Shown: positions 1 through 8,879, counted from the stretch's first letter. The stretch is DNA of 64,000 nt from Clostridiales bacterium (GCA_022508345.1 JAFLVK010000002.1:186001-250000), one strand, 5' to 3'. The notes: generated by a model from the sequence alone, not told the origin. Translations and numbers: made by a program.

Positions 1-481
1 TATCCTCGTCGGACACCTTTTCGATGATGCCCCATTCGATGTTGCCGCTGTCCACTACCACACCGTTGTCGTCGCAATCGCCGCCGTTGAAAAACTCCTC
101 GAATTGCTCGTCGGACATGCTCAGCCCCTTGCGGTACTCCGACTTTTTGAAATAGTTCAACGGCACAAGCATATTGCTTTCGATAAGCTTTTGTATTGCG
201 TACTCGCTCGGGCACACCACGTCGACGTTGCTGTCGCCCTGCATAAGGCGCGTCAGCATGGTTTCGTTGGTGTCGAAGGTGACGTAGGTAATTTCAATAT
301 CTTTACCGGTTAAATCTTTGTAGTAACTTTTAAAATCGGTAAGCTTGGTGTCGTAGATGTAGTCCGCCCAGTTGTATATTACAAGCTGGTCTGTTTCGCC
401 GTTTTTTCCACACGCAGCAACGGTAAATATAACCGTCAACAGAAGCACAACGCATGAAAGGATTGATACTACTCTTTTCAT
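1..481 (-). CDS. potD: Spermidine/putrescine ABC transporter substrate-binding lipoprotein PotD (partial, 3' end outside window)
   Basis: The reading frame opens at 481 and runs off the left edge, giving about 160 residues. It begins with a lipoprotein signal peptide (MKRVVSILSC, hydrophobic core, lipobox VAAC at about residues 22-25), so the mature protein should be anchored to the outer face of the membrane. The mature start carries the PotD-family pattern LVIYNWADYIYD followed by DxKxxY and a TYVTFDTNETM segment. The start codon overlaps the potC stop (ATGA), so it is translationally coupled as the last visible gene of the pot operon. Family knowledge: it captures polyamines for the PotABC importer. 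Exact ligand (putrescine or spermidine) cannot be read here. Confidence 0.88.
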   Translation of the reverse strand, partial: MKRVVSILSCVVLLLTVIFTVAACGKNGETDQLVIYNWADYIYDTKLTDFKSYYKDLTGKDIEITYVTFDTNETMLTRLMQGDSNVDVVCPSEYAIQKLIESNMLVPLNYFKKSEYRKGLSMSDEQFEEFFNGGDCDDNGVVVDSGNIEWGIIEKVSDED

Positions 482-1302
482 CTTTTTGCCTCCTTTGCGG
501 TAGCGCCGTTACGCTTGATGTTGACAAGCAACAATAGCGTAAACATAACCACGAAAAAGATAGAAAACACAGCAAACCAGAAAGGCTCCAAGCTCTTTAC
601 ACGCGCGTCCTCGTAGATGTAGGTGGACAGCGTTTCGATACCGGTGTCGCCCTTGTTAAATTGCGTGATGATGAAGTCGTCCAGCGACAGCGTAAACGCC
701 ATTGCAAAGCCGGACACAATCCCCGGCATGATGTAGGGGAACACCACCTTGAACATTGCCGTCACGGGGTTTGCACCAAGGTCCAGCGCCGCTTCGTACA
801 TGTTGGGGTCCATACGCTGAAGTCTCGGCAAAATTGACAGCACAACATAAGGTGTACAAAATGCAACGTGGGAAATTATCAGGCGCGTCATACCCTGCGG
901 GAAAATGAAGCTAAACGCCGCAAAGAACACCATCAGCGACACCGCCATGACAATTTCGCTGTTAATCATGGGCAGTTGATTGACGGTAAGCGTAATTTTC
1001 TTCCAGCGTTTACCCAGGGCATAGATACCGATTGTGGAGAAAGCCCCCAGTACTGTGGAAATTACACTTGCGGACAGCGCTAGGATTGCTGTATATTTCA
1101 AGGCGTTCAAAAGCCCTGCCGACTGTTCGCTGTCAAACAGCGCAGCGTACGAATGGAAATTGAAGCCGCCCTTGAAGCTAAAATAGCTGTTGCCCGAAAA
1201 ACTGAAAATGATAATTAGCAAAATGGGCAAATACAACAGCGCCAGCACCAACCCAAGATACCCGTCGGCGCAAATGCGGGAGATAAGATTTTTCTTTTTC
1301 AT
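478..1302 (-). CDS. potC: Spermidine/putrescine ABC transporter permease PotC
   Basis: A 274-residue polytopic membrane protein with about six membrane segments, the usual PotC length. The cytoplasmic EAA loop is clear (EAALDLGANPVTAMFKVVFP, about residues 170-190), where the ATPase docks. It starts within the stop of potB (4-nt overlap) and ends in an ATGA overlap with potD. Together with PotB it forms the transmembrane channel of the polyamine importer. The late Asp-rich segment SLDDFIITQF is typical of PotC and YdcV-like permeases. High confidence in family; substrate inferred from operon context. Confidence 0.92.
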   Translation of the reverse strand: MKKKNLISRICADGYLGLVLALLYLPILLIIIFSFSGNSYFSFKGGFNFHSYAALFDSEQSAGLLNALKYTAILALSASVISTVLGAFSTIGIYALGKRWKKITLTVNQLPMINSEIVMAVSLMVFFAAFSFIFPQGMTRLIISHVAFCTPYVVLSILPRLQRMDPNMYEAALDLGANPVTAMFKVVFPYIMPGIVSGFAMAFTLSLDDFIITQFNKGDTGIETLSTYIYEDARVKSLEPFWFAVFSIFFVVMFTLLLLVNIKRNGATAKEAKR

Positions 1303-2102
1303 AGTACACTACTTACCTCCTCGTCCTTACTTGTTAGGTTGACAACGACGTTAGCAACTACAACCAGCACCAGCATAACAAGGCTCATCACACTACCCAC
1401 GCCGAAGCTGTTGGTAGTTTTGCTAAAGTGCATGTTGATTGCGTCGCCGAACAGGAAAATTTTGCTACTTGACAAAATTTCCGAAATTGCAAAGGTTGAT
1501 ATTGCGGGAATAAACGTCATTGTGATACCGCTGATAATTCCGGAAAGCGACAGCGGCAAAACAGTCTTCAAAAACACCGTAAGTTTGTCTGCGCCAAGGT
1601 CCTCTGCAGCCTCTATGTAGCTGTGGTCGATGGACACAAGCGTTGTGTGCAGAGGCAGTATCATATAGGGCAGGTAGTTGTACACCATGCCGAACAGCAC
1701 CGTTCCCATGCCCAGCTTTACGTTCAACGCCATAAATATAGCCTTGGTGGAAAGCGTACGGATAAGGAAGTTAACCCACATGGGCAGTATGAACAGCAAC
1801 ACAAGCACACGGCTGCTCGCGTGATACTTGGCAAGCAGGTACGCACACGGATAGCCTATCACAAGGCAAATAAGCGTTGTAACTGCGCCGATTATTAACG
1901 AATTACCAAGCACCGTCAAGCCACCGCCTGCATCGCTGAAGAACTCTACAAAGTGCTCAAATGTCAGGCTTTGTCCGTCGTCGGTTAAAAAGGCGTTTAC
2001 AAGGATAATCACCAACGGCACCACCACGAACAGTAGCAAAAAAATCATGTACGGGTAAGCAAATGCCCTGCGGTTAAAGCGAAAGTTAATCTTTTTCAAC
2101 AT
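1299..2102 (-). CDS. potB: Spermidine/putrescine ABC transporter permease PotB
   Basis: A 267-residue permease with about six membrane segments and an EAA loop ([20 protein letters not shown], about residues 165-185). It partners PotC as the heterodimeric channel. Its 5' end overlaps the 3' end of potA by 17 nt and its 3' end overlaps potC by 4 nt, which indicates tight translational coupling. A Lys/Arg-rich N-terminus ([12 protein letters not shown]) before the first hydrophobic segment fits a cytoplasmic start. Family assignment is firm; the transported polyamine is inferred. Confidence 0.92.
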   Translation of the reverse strand: MLKKINFRFNRRAFAYPYMIFLLLFVVVPLVIILVNAFLTDDGQSLTFEHFVEFFSDAGGGLTVLGNSLIIGAVTTLICLVIGYPCAYLLAKYHASSRVLVLLFILPMWVNFLIRTLSTKAIFMALNVKLGMGTVLFGMVYNYLPYMILPLHTTLVSIDHSYIEAAEDLGADKLTVFLKTVLPLSLSGIISGITMTFIPAISTFAISEILSSSKIFLFGDAINMHFSKTTNSFGVGSVMSLVMLVLVVVANVVVNLTSKDEEVSSVL

Positions 2103-3543
2103 CTTTCACCTCGTCGATAATTATCTTGTCGGGGGCAATCTTGATGCCTACGCGGTCGCCGATGGACCACTCGTAGTCGTTATCTACAAAAAAGTCGTAG
2201 TAGCTGTCGGTACGCACAATGTATTGCCAATAGCTTCCCTTGTAAATGGATGAGATTATCGTTGCGCCGATTGTACCGTCGTCCTCGTCGTCGGTAAGCT
2301 CCACGTCGTCGAAGTCCACCTGAATATGCACCTTGGTGCCCTCGGGTAGCGATGTGTTGCATTCAAAACGTCCATCGCAGAACTCAACAACATTTTCTTC
2401 GTAAATTTCGCCATCAATTTCGTTGATAAGACGGCTCTTGTGCATGATGTGGAAGTCAAAGGGCTTGATGTACAGCCCGATTTTGTCCCCTGCCTTTACC
2501 TCTACATTGTCGTGAATGATAATTTCGTTACGCTCGTCGCCATACGTCAACGCCGTCACCTGGTAGTGATCGCCTTTGAACACGCAGGTCAACACGTCCG
2601 CCTCAATTAGGCAATTTTTGTCCTTTACGTCAACGATATGTATATCTTCGGGGCGGATAATTACGTCGATAGGCTCGTCGTACTTAAAGCCACTGTCCAC
2701 ACACTCGAATTTGTGTCCGGAAATATCCACGCAAAAGTCCTTCACCATGGTACCTGACAGAATGTTCGATTCCCCGATAAAGTCGGCTACAAAGGCGTTT
2801 GCCGGCTCGTCGTACACCTTGGTAGGTGTGCCGATTTGCTGAATTTCGCCGTTTTTCATTACCACAATAGTATCGGACATGGTTAGCGCCTCTTCCTGGT
2901 CGTGAGTAACGTACACGAAAGTAATGCCAAGCTGCTTGTGCATTTGCATGAGCTCCAGCTGCATGTCCTTGCGCATCTTGAGGTCCAATGCGCCCAGCGG
3001 CTCGTCCAGTAACAACACCTGCGGTTCGTTAACAAGTGCGCGCGCAATGGCAACGCGTTGTTGCTGTCCGCCGGAAAGGGAGTTGACAGCGCGGTGACCG
3101 TAGTCCTCAAGGTCCACCATTTTGAGGGCGTTGTTCACCTTTTCGGCAATTTCCGCCTTGGTCAGATGGCGCATTTTTTGCACTGTGTTGCCCTTTTTGT
3201 CCACGGTAGGCTCCCCGTCGGGTACTGTTTTCATTTTAAGTCCAAATGCGATGTTTCCAAACACATTCAAATGCGGAAACAGCGCGTACTTTTGGAAAAC
3301 TGTGTTGATGTTGCGCTTGTGCGGAGGCAAGGTTGTGATGTCTTCACCGTTGAAGAGAATGGTTCCGCTTGTGGGCTGTTCAAAGCCTGCAATCATCCTT
3401 AGCGTTGTAGTTTTTCCGCAGCCGGACGGTCCCAAAAGTGTAACAAACTCGCCACGTTTGATGGTGAGCGACACATTTTTTACAACGGGCTTGTCGCCGT
3501 AAGATTTATTTACGTTTTTAATTTCAATAATTCTGTCGTCCAT
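2086..3543 (-). CDS. potA: Spermidine/putrescine ABC transporter ATP-binding protein PotA, extended
   Basis: The nucleotide-binding domain is intact: Walker [11 protein letters not shown] (about residue 38), signature [15 protein letters not shown], Walker [12 protein letters not shown] and switch HDQEEA. At 485 residues it is about 100 longer than usual PotA proteins (roughly 360-380). Two differences account for this. About 20 extra residues ([19 protein letters not shown]) lie between the Q-loop region and the signature. The C-terminus seems to hold two successive TOBE-like beta domains (about 265-370, RPEDIHIV; and 395-480, [11 protein letters not shown]). It energises polyamine uptake with PotB and PotC. 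It lies 9 nt after the regulator gene. Confidence 0.92.
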   Translation of the reverse strand: MDDRIIEIKNVNKSYGDKPVVKNVSLTIKRGEFVTLLGPSGCGKTTTLRMIAGFEQPTSGTILFNGEDITTLPPHKRNINTVFQKYALFPHLNVFGNIAFGLKMKTVPDGEPTVDKKGNTVQKMRHLTKAEIAEKVNNALKMVDLEDYGHRAVNSLSGGQQQRVAIARALVNEPQVLLLDEPLGALDLKMRKDMQLELMQMHKQLGITFVYVTHDQEEALTMSDTIVVMKNGEIQQIGTPTKVYDEPANAFVADFIGESNILSGTMVKDFCVDISGHKFECVDSGFKYDEPIDVIIRPEDIHIVDVKDKNCLIEADVLTCVFKGDHYQVTALTYGDERNEIIIHDNVEVKAGDKIGLYIKPFDFHIMHKSRLINEIDGEIYEENVVEFCDGRFECNTSLPEGTKVHIQVDFDDVELTDDEDDGTIGATIISSIYKGSYWQYIVRTDSYYDFFVDNDYEWSIGDRVGIKIAPDKIIIDEVKDVEKD

Positions 3544-3552
3544 GGTTGCCTC

Positions 3553-4089
3553 CTAAAAGTTTGATGGGGTAGTTACCCACAAAACCGTACTTTCGCCTTT
3601 GTTAGTATTTTTGATTGTGTGCTGACGCGTGCCGTTGATGGAAAACGATTCGCCTGCCTTAAGCTTGTAACGGTCGGCACCTGCTACAATCTCCACTTCG
3701 CCCGTTAGCACGTAGCCGAACTCTTCCCCCTCAAACGGGTAGCGCTCCTCCGAGCTTGCCCCCTTTGGCAACGTGAGAATGATCGGTTCCATTTCCTTTA
3801 TTTGCGAATTGGGTATTAGCCAAGTGCTACTGCCACTGCCGTTTTTCGACGTGAAATAATCGGCTTGCGTGTACACTACCTGCTCGAACTTCGGCTCGGT
3901 AAAAAATTCCTGCAAGCTTACACCAAGAATATTCAATATGTCCTGTAGCGTTGCAATGGATGGGGAACACAGGTCGTTCTCCAATTGAGAGATGTAACCC
4001 TTGGTTAACTCTGTACGCTGAGCAAGCTCCTCCTGCGTAAGATCCAGCTGCAATCGGTATTGCTTTATTTTTCTGCCTATTTCTACCAT
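3553..4089 (-). CDS. XRE-family regulator with C-terminal cupin domain (PuuR-like)
   Basis: A 178-residue protein. Residues 1-60 form a helix-turn-helix of the XRE/lambda-repressor type (IKQYRLQLDLTQEELAQRT, then YISQLENDLCSPSIATL). Residues about 108-178 form a small cupin barrel (EEFGYVLTGEVEIV, YKLKAGESFSI). This architecture is that of PuuR and other polyamine- or amino-acid-responsive repressors, where the cupin senses a small ligand. It is the first gene of the pot operon, with a good Shine-Dalgarno (AGGGGGAA) and a consensus promoter upstream. Inference: it autoregulates the operon in response to polyamines. The ligand is not proven. Confidence 0.88.
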   Translation of the reverse strand: MVEIGRKIKQYRLQLDLTQEELAQRTELTKGYISQLENDLCSPSIATLQDILNILGVSLQEFFTEPKFEQVVYTQADYFTSKNGSGSSTWLIPNSQIKEMEPIILTLPKGASSEERYPFEGEEFGYVLTGEVEIVAGADRYKLKAGESFSINGTRQHTIKNTNKGESTVLWVTTPSNF

Positions 4090-4192
4090 ATTTCCCCCTT
4101 AGACAAAATTCGAGTTTTTCACAAAAAAATAGCCCAACGACAAACACATTTTTTATACAATAAAGAATTTGTTTGCCTTGGGCAACGGTACA

Positions 4193-4221
4193 AGTATAGA
4201 ATATATATTAAGTAATGTCAA
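4193..4221 (-). promoter_or_regulatory. Sigma-A-type promoter of the pot operon
   Basis: On the minus strand TTGACA (4221-4216) and TATACT (4198-4193) are separated by 17 nt. The predicted start of transcription is near 4186, about 100 nt upstream of the XRE/cupin gene. A short inverted repeat, TTGCC-TTG-GGCAA (4173-4185), lies right at the predicted start and is a possible operator. Confidence 0.75.
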
Positions 4222-4230
4222 ACGATTTAA

Positions 4231-4270
4231 TTACTTTTACTAAACTTTTTTTATTTTTACTAAACTTTTT
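4231..4270. repeat. Two tandem 20-bp repeats carrying TTTACTAAA, upstream of the pot promoter
   Basis: 4231-4250 and 4251-4270 are the same 20-mer with one difference (TTACTTTTAC/TTATTTTTAC start). Each contains the near-palindrome TTTACTAAA (4236-4244 and 4256-4264). The spacing is 20 bp, about two helical turns, and the pair lies just upstream of the -35 box. This layout fits binding of a dimeric XRE regulator or an activator. Alternatively it is A/T-rich UP-element-like DNA. Confidence 0.5.
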
Positions 4271-4308
4271 GTTCAATCGCTTGGGTACCAACCCGAACAC
4301 CCTCACTG

Positions 4309-5523
4309 CTACAGTACAAGGGCGCCTACGCTGCGCATGCGAAGCGGATACACGCGGTTGCCGTAGATTTCCGTTACTTTAGCAACGAAATCATTTGCGT
4401 ACTCGGTTGGAACAACGCAAAGTACCGTCCCTGCAAAGCCACCGCCGTGAACTCTCACGCCACAGGGGCAAAGTTTACGCGCAGTTTTTACAATGTCGGC
4501 TATTGCAGTGTCGTATTCGTCCACAGCGCAATTTTGCAGCTGCGTAAGGCTACTGTCGCCGGAGCTGTTGACTAGCTCCACTACCTTGGCAGTGTCTCCC
4601 CTGCTCAACGCCAACTGAACCTCGTCCACACGGTGATTTTCTTCAAAGAAATGCTTGGCGCGCAATGCAGGACGTAGCCCCAGTGCATGTACAACCTCGT
4701 CGTATTTGCTGTAAAACAGTTCTTCGTCCACTTCGACAAGCCGTTGCTTGTGGAAGAATGCTGCTACTGCTTTCATTTCGGCAGGAATTGTCGCATAAAG
4801 TGGCGAAAGGTTACCGTGACTTGTTCCCGTGTTGATAAGTACAAGCTGAATTTTGCTGAAATCTGCCTGCAAGCGAGTGTAATGCAGCTCGTCGGCAAAG
4901 TCCAACGCCACCGCACCTCCAACAACTACCACGCTTTGATCAAGCAGTCCACATGGCTTGTCGAAGTACTCGTTTTCGGCGAATTGCCCCGCTTTGGCAA
5001 TTTGTTCTGCAGGTATCTGCCCGTTATTGAAAAGTTCGTTCAATATTGTGGCAATTACCGTCTCAAAAGCCGCACTACTGGACACCCCCGCACCTGCAGG
5101 TATGGTTGAGTCGGTGTAGGCGTCAAAGCCGCCCACTTTGTACCCCTGCCCCTTGAGATAAGCGACAACCCCCTTGCACAGGCTAGCGCTACCGCTGGTT
5201 TTCTCCAGGTCGTGAATACTGAAGCGGACAGGACGACGGTCCTTGCCTTGAATGTTGATAATATCCGTGCCATTGGGGAGGAATGCTGCAACGATATCAA
5301 GACTGATGGTACACGCCAGTACACGCCCACCGTTGTGGTCGGTGTGATTACCCACAAATTCCACCCGTCCGCTTGCGGAACACAGATAGGCTGATGTACA
5401 TGAATACAGCTGTTTGAATTGAGTTAAAAGTGCCTTGTAGCGATCCAGTTCCTTTACGTTCTTCCGTCCGTACAAACTGTCGAGATAAGGTAAAATCTCT
5501 GTTGCATTGCTAAACTTTCGCAT
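4309..5523 (-). CDS. galK: Galactokinase
   Basis: A 404-residue GHMP kinase that phosphorylates galactose to galactose 1-phosphate in the Leloir pathway. The galactokinase signature is present but in a variant form, GRVEFVGNHTDHNGG (residues 52-66), where most enzymes have GRxNxIGEHxDYxxG. This 'GNHTDH' form is known in Clostridia-type galactokinases. The ATP loop PAGAGVSSSAAFE (about 143-155) and the late glycine motif GGGFAGTVLC (about 357-366) are intact. It has its own promoter; no galT or galE is adjacent. Galactose specificity is inferred from the family. Confidence 0.9.
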   Translation of the reverse strand: MRKFSNATEILPYLDSLYGRKNVKELDRYKALLTQFKQLYSCTSAYLCSASGRVEFVGNHTDHNGGRVLACTISLDIVAAFLPNGTDIINIQGKDRRPVRFSIHDLEKTSGSASLCKGVVAYLKGQGYKVGGFDAYTDSTIPAGAGVSSSAAFETVIATILNELFNNGQIPAEQIAKAGQFAENEYFDKPCGLLDQSVVVVGGAVALDFADELHYTRLQADFSKIQLVLINTGTSHGNLSPLYATIPAEMKAVAAFFHKQRLVEVDEELFYSKYDEVVHALGLRPALRAKHFFEENHRVDEVQLALSRGDTAKVVELVNSSGDSSLTQLQNCAVDEYDTAIADIVKTARKLCPCGVRVHGGGFAGTVLCVVPTEYANDFVAKVTEIYGNRVYPLRMRSVGALVL

Positions 5524-5547
5524 AACTTACCTTGTTGTGAAAAAACT

Positions 5548-5582
5548 GGTATTATAATACCACATTATTTCATAAAAGACAA
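5548..5582 (-). promoter_or_regulatory. galK promoter with palindromic -10 region
   Basis: On the minus strand TTGTCT (5582-5577) and TATTAT (5559-5554) are 17 nt apart. The -10 box is embedded in the perfect 14-bp palindrome GGTATTATAATACC (5548-5561), a candidate operator where a repressor would block polymerase. The galK start codon is 25 nt downstream, with AAGGTAAG as the ribosome-binding site. Confidence 0.6.
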
Positions 5583-5659
5583 GATTTTAATGGACAGTCC
5601 ATCAGTCTGCCACGCATACACCTCCCCTTACACTGAGTAGCTTATTTACAGTCATAACA

Positions 5660-5690
5660 AAAGAACCAAGTCGAAATGACTTGGTTCTTT
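5660..5690 (-). terminator. Rho-independent terminator of the ABC/nuclease operon
   Basis: A perfect 13-bp stem (5660-5672 with 5678-5690) and 5-nt loop are followed on the minus strand by TTTTGTTAT. It lies 55 nt after the last gene of the long 5745-15614 operon. Confidence 0.85.
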
Positions 5691-5744
5691 GTTGTTAAAT
5701 TAAACTTTTAACAGTTTAGTTATTTATTTGTGACTTACAAAATC

Positions 5745-7244
5745 TTAGTCAGCGGAGGGCATAAGACGCATAGCCCACTCACCGGAAACGTCAAGGTTGT
5801 CTTGATTCATCTTGGACCAAGTAGCGCCACCGATACTGGTGTACGTACCTTGTGAGTTCAAGTAGTACTTGTTTTCATTAATTTCCATATAAGGAATTCT
5901 CAACGTCGTATCCATCTTAAACACACCATTTGCAGGAGTTTCAGTCGTAAGCTTTGCATTTACGTACGTACCGCTCAAAATGATTGTAACGTAAGTCTTG
6001 GTGCCGGAGCTGTTCATGAAATAAATATAGAAACCGTCGCCAGACTTCTCGATAAAGCAATCAACACCGTTGTCTTTAACCTTAACCGTGTTTAGATAAT
6101 ACTCTTGCGATTGCGTAGCGCCGTTGAAGTACAGAGTTTCAGATCCCTTGTAAACTGCAAGTTTGTAAGCTGTGCCTTCAACGGGATTAGCCTCGAATTG
6201 GCCTCTGATCTTAGCAAGTTCGTCACTATCTACTACTATTCCGCCGTATTGGTTGAAGTCTTCGTCGCCAACAAGTCTTGCAACAAATTGCGTGCTGTCG
6301 ATGTTAGCAGAGTTAGAGCCTGTGAGATAATACGAGCTTGTTGCAGAAATTGTCGTATATCCGGGACGAGAACCAAGATAGAAATCATTTTCGCCAAGGT
6401 CACCGCAAACGATGGTTGCTTTCAGTGAGTTGTTCATAGATGTATCAACAGAAAATACGGTTGTGGGTTCTTCCGTGATACTGCAGTCGCCGTAAGGAGT
6501 TGCCTTACCGGTGGAGCTTGTTCCTGCTCTACCTGTGAATGTCAAATACTTCTTTGTTGCGCCGTCCATGAAGGAGATGTAGAAACCACCCTCAGCTGCT
6601 TCCAACTTAACTTTAACAGATGCAGAACGCTCTTTATTCAGTCCAAAATAGTTACCGCTCATTTTACCCGTGAAATAATACACGTAGTTTACGTCACCAA
6701 AGTACACACTAAGGTTGTATTCCGTGCCCATAGCAGGGCTGGCAATTGTTGCGGGCAAATAATGTTGAAGCAATTCGTTGTCGCCACCAAGACGGGTAAC
6801 CGTGCGGTTGAAGCTTACTGTGTAGGTTGCGTTTTCGTCGCCGTTGTAACCCTTGTATGCTTCACCCTTGTCGTCTACCAATGTTCCCTTAAGTGTGTAG
6901 GAAATACTATCAGTCAAAGTTGCAGGATCGGGTACGTTAACTGTGTAGTTGCCGTTAGAATCCTTGTCAGCGCTTACTGTAACTTTGTCTGTACCTTCGA
7001 TTGTCCATTTAATAGCGCACTTGATAGGCTCTTTGTCAGCATTGATACCGGTAATTTCGCCAAGTACTTTATAGCTCTCGGCTTTCTCAGCTGCATCCTC
7101 TCTGTACTGGTTGAACAAGTTGGAGCGCAATATTTTGAGTTCATTGTCGGAGAGAGCGCCATTACCATTGCACGCAGCAAACACAGTAAGCATACTGATT
7201 GCCACTAGCACAAGACAGCATATTAATGCAATTTTCTTTTTCAT
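5745..7244 (-). CDS. Lipoprotein with Ig-like domain and a duplicated ~150-residue domain, function unknown
   Basis: A 499-residue surface lipoprotein (lipobox FAAC, residues 22-25). Residues about 55-150 look like a bacterial Ig-like beta domain (VLGEITGI, IKWTIEG, YTLKGTLVDDKG). The rest is an internal duplication, about 173-325 and 357-495. Both halves share GTxYxLxVY, GFYIxFM, an F-(V/M)-DT segment and YLxSxxxYT(T/S)I. The short hydrophobic repeating strands would suit a beta-trefoil or similar ligand-binding fold, but no family is recognised. It is the last gene of the operon with the SNase-like nuclease and the UgpB-like importer, so a role in binding the imported substrate or a surface polymer is plausible but inferred. 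Confidence 0.75.
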   Translation of the reverse strand: MKKKIALICCLVLVAISMLTVFAACNGNGALSDNELKILRSNLFNQYREDAAEKAESYKVLGEITGINADKEPIKCAIKWTIEGTDKVTVSADKDSNGNYTVNVPDPATLTDSISYTLKGTLVDDKGEAYKGYNGDENATYTVSFNRTVTRLGGDNELLQHYLPATIASPAMGTEYNLSVYFGDVNYVYYFTGKMSGNYFGLNKERSASVKVKLEAAEGGFYISFMDGATKKYLTFTGRAGTSSTGKATPYGDCSITEEPTTVFSVDTSMNNSLKATIVCGDLGENDFYLGSRPGYTTISATSSYYLTGSNSANIDSTQFVARLVGDEDFNQYGGIVVDSDELAKIRGQFEANPVEGTAYKLAVYKGSETLYFNGATQSQEYYLNTVKVKDNGVDCFIEKSGDGFYIYFMNSSGTKTYVTIILSGTYVNAKLTTETPANGVFKMDTTLRIPYMEINENKYYLNSQGTYTSIGGATWSKMNQDNLDVSGEWAMRLMPSAD

Positions 7245-7285
7245 TTTTGTCTCCTTTTAAATTATTTTATAAGTATCACTTATAC

Positions 7286-7305
7286 GCGAATGGTTTGCCA
7301 CTCGC
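7286..7305 (-). other. Intercistronic hairpin between nuclease and last lipoprotein gene
   Basis: On the minus strand GCGAGTGG and CCATTCGC pair as an 8-bp stem with one G-U, loop CAAA. There is no T-tract, so it is more likely an RNA-processing or stability element than a terminator. Confidence 0.45.
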
Positions 7306-7346
7306 AAAACAACGCAAAACGCTGTTTACAGTCATTACATATCACA

Positions 7347-8879
7347 TTAGCCGACAAATGTGAAATTTGCAAGGCTGAATACATTGATTTGATAGGGGCT
7401 GTTGCCGTACTTATCGTCGTCATCTGTGCTGTAATAGCCTACTACACCCTTTACGTTAAAGGTCTTGCCTTCAAAGAATCCTTTCAAAACAACGCCTGAG
7501 GGCAAATCGGAACCGTCCGAAATGAACTGAGAGGGAACAATGCCGTTAGGATCCGTCAAGACGCCTGTACGGATAACAATTTCCCTGCCGGAGCCTTCCT
7601 GTGTGCAAGTGATAGACATTGCACCACGGGATGAACTAGCCGGATTGGTTGTTGTAAAAATGGACTTAACCTTCAAGTTGGTCATGTAAATAGATGTCGC
7701 TTGTGCAAATGCAGCGTAATCCTTGGTAACTACCTGGTCCTCATGCTGGTCATCGCCAATGATAGTTACCTGTATTTGTTTGTAGAAATCGTCCACTGAT
7801 ACTTCTTCCCAACGTGGGTCACGAGTTTCGTTATCCACTATTTTGGTGTTGTTGGGATCGTCGGGATGCAGTTCACGATAAGCGAGACCGGACACTTGAT
7901 AAGATCCGCTAAACAGAGTTACGTTACCTACTACACGAACATGGTTACCAACCAACAGGGCGTCTCTCAACGCGCCGTTTTTGGTAAAGCCGTAGTAACA
8001 ATACATACCAAAGCTGATTCCACTTATTTCGTCGTATTCCTCAACGTAAACACCGTTGTTGTTATCCAACACTACATAGCCTTCAAATGCAACCTTTTTG
8101 CCGTTGTAGTCCTCAATGTTACTGCGCAACTCCTTGAGTGTGAGTGGGATAGCATCACCGTAATAAAAGGTTTCGTCAGGCACGCTGTCATCGTGAACAC
8201 GGTAGTTAAGCGCTTGCGCTTGTCTTAGTGCTTTACCGCAAATTTCACCGTAGCAGTTACCTTCGGAATTGGATGCTCTACCCAAGCCTTCCTGCAACAG
8301 CTCCAGGTTGAGGTTGCGGTACTCACCACCACTAGCAGGCTTGTACCAAACCCAAACTGTGTAACGAGTACTTGTGGAGTCCTTGTTCCAATTGTCGTTG
8401 TCTGATTCCAAAATTATTTCTGAAGCACTGGAAAGCTTTTCCTTGGTAAAGTTGGATGCAACCTTGCCGTAGGGCTCAACCTGACCGGTTGATTCGGGAG
8501 TGTTTACAGCAAGATATCTTGCTTTCAACAAACCTACGTCAACAACTGAACTGGGAACGGTAAAGTGAGTTGTATCGCCGTCAATGTAATTCTTGACGGT
8601 TGCCTTTGTCCAGTTTCTGCCGGAGTTTTCGTTAAATGTCAGTTCGGAAACATAGTCCACGAAGTCGGCATTGGCAGTTTCGTCGTAGATACAAACGCCA
8701 TTGTGCCAAGTGTGACTACCGGTTATGTCGCACTTTTTTTCATTGCAAAGCTTGCATACGCCGTCTTTATCAAACTCATGCTCACATTCCTTGTTGCATG
8801 CAATCAAGCAGCTGTAAGACACTGCAAAAATCATGACAAGAACCAGCATCAAGCATAAAACTTTAATGGTTTTTTTCAT
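7347..8879 (-). CDS. Surface thermonuclease-like (SNase) lipoprotein with OB-fold domains
   Basis: A 510-residue exported protein with a lipobox-like IAC-N end to its signal peptide (Cys28). Residues 32-65 hold Cys/His-rich short repeats (CxHxFxxxGVCxxC type). Residues about 92-230 are an SNase domain: DGDT (100-103), Arg121 and Glu129 in RYLAVNTPE, and Arg172 match SNase D21, R35, E43 and R87. The calcium ligand D40 is replaced by Asn126. Two further beta-rich OB-like domains follow (about 250-350 and 385-510). Family knowledge: SNase proteins hydrolyse DNA and RNA with Ca2+. Its place between UgpB-like binding protein and another lipoprotein suggests surface nucleic-acid degradation coupled to uptake, as for the Mycoplasma hyopneumoniae surface nuclease mhp379 in an ABC operon. 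Activity is uncertain because of N126. Confidence 0.8.
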   Translation of the reverse strand: MKKTIKVLCLMLVLVMIFAVSYSCLIACNKECEHEFDKDGVCKLCNEKKCDITGSHTWHNGVCIYDETANADFVDYVSELTFNENSGRNWTKATVKNYIDGDTTHFTVPSSVVDVGLLKARYLAVNTPESTGQVEPYGKVASNFTKEKLSSASEIILESDNDNWNKDSTSTRYTVWVWYKPASGGEYRNLNLELLQEGLGRASNSEGNCYGEICGKALRQAQALNYRVHDDSVPDETFYYGDAIPLTLKELRSNIEDYNGKKVAFEGYVVLDNNNGVYVEEYDEISGISFGMYCYYGFTKNGALRDALLVGNHVRVVGNVTLFSGSYQVSGLAYRELHPDDPNNTKIVDNETRDPRWEEVSVDDFYKQIQVTIIGDDQHEDQVVTKDYAAFAQATSIYMTNLKVKSIFTTTNPASSSRGAMSITCTQEGSGREIVIRTGVLTDPNGIVPSQFISDGSDLPSGVVLKGFFEGKTFNVKGVVGYYSTDDDDKYGNSPYQINVFSLANFTFVG

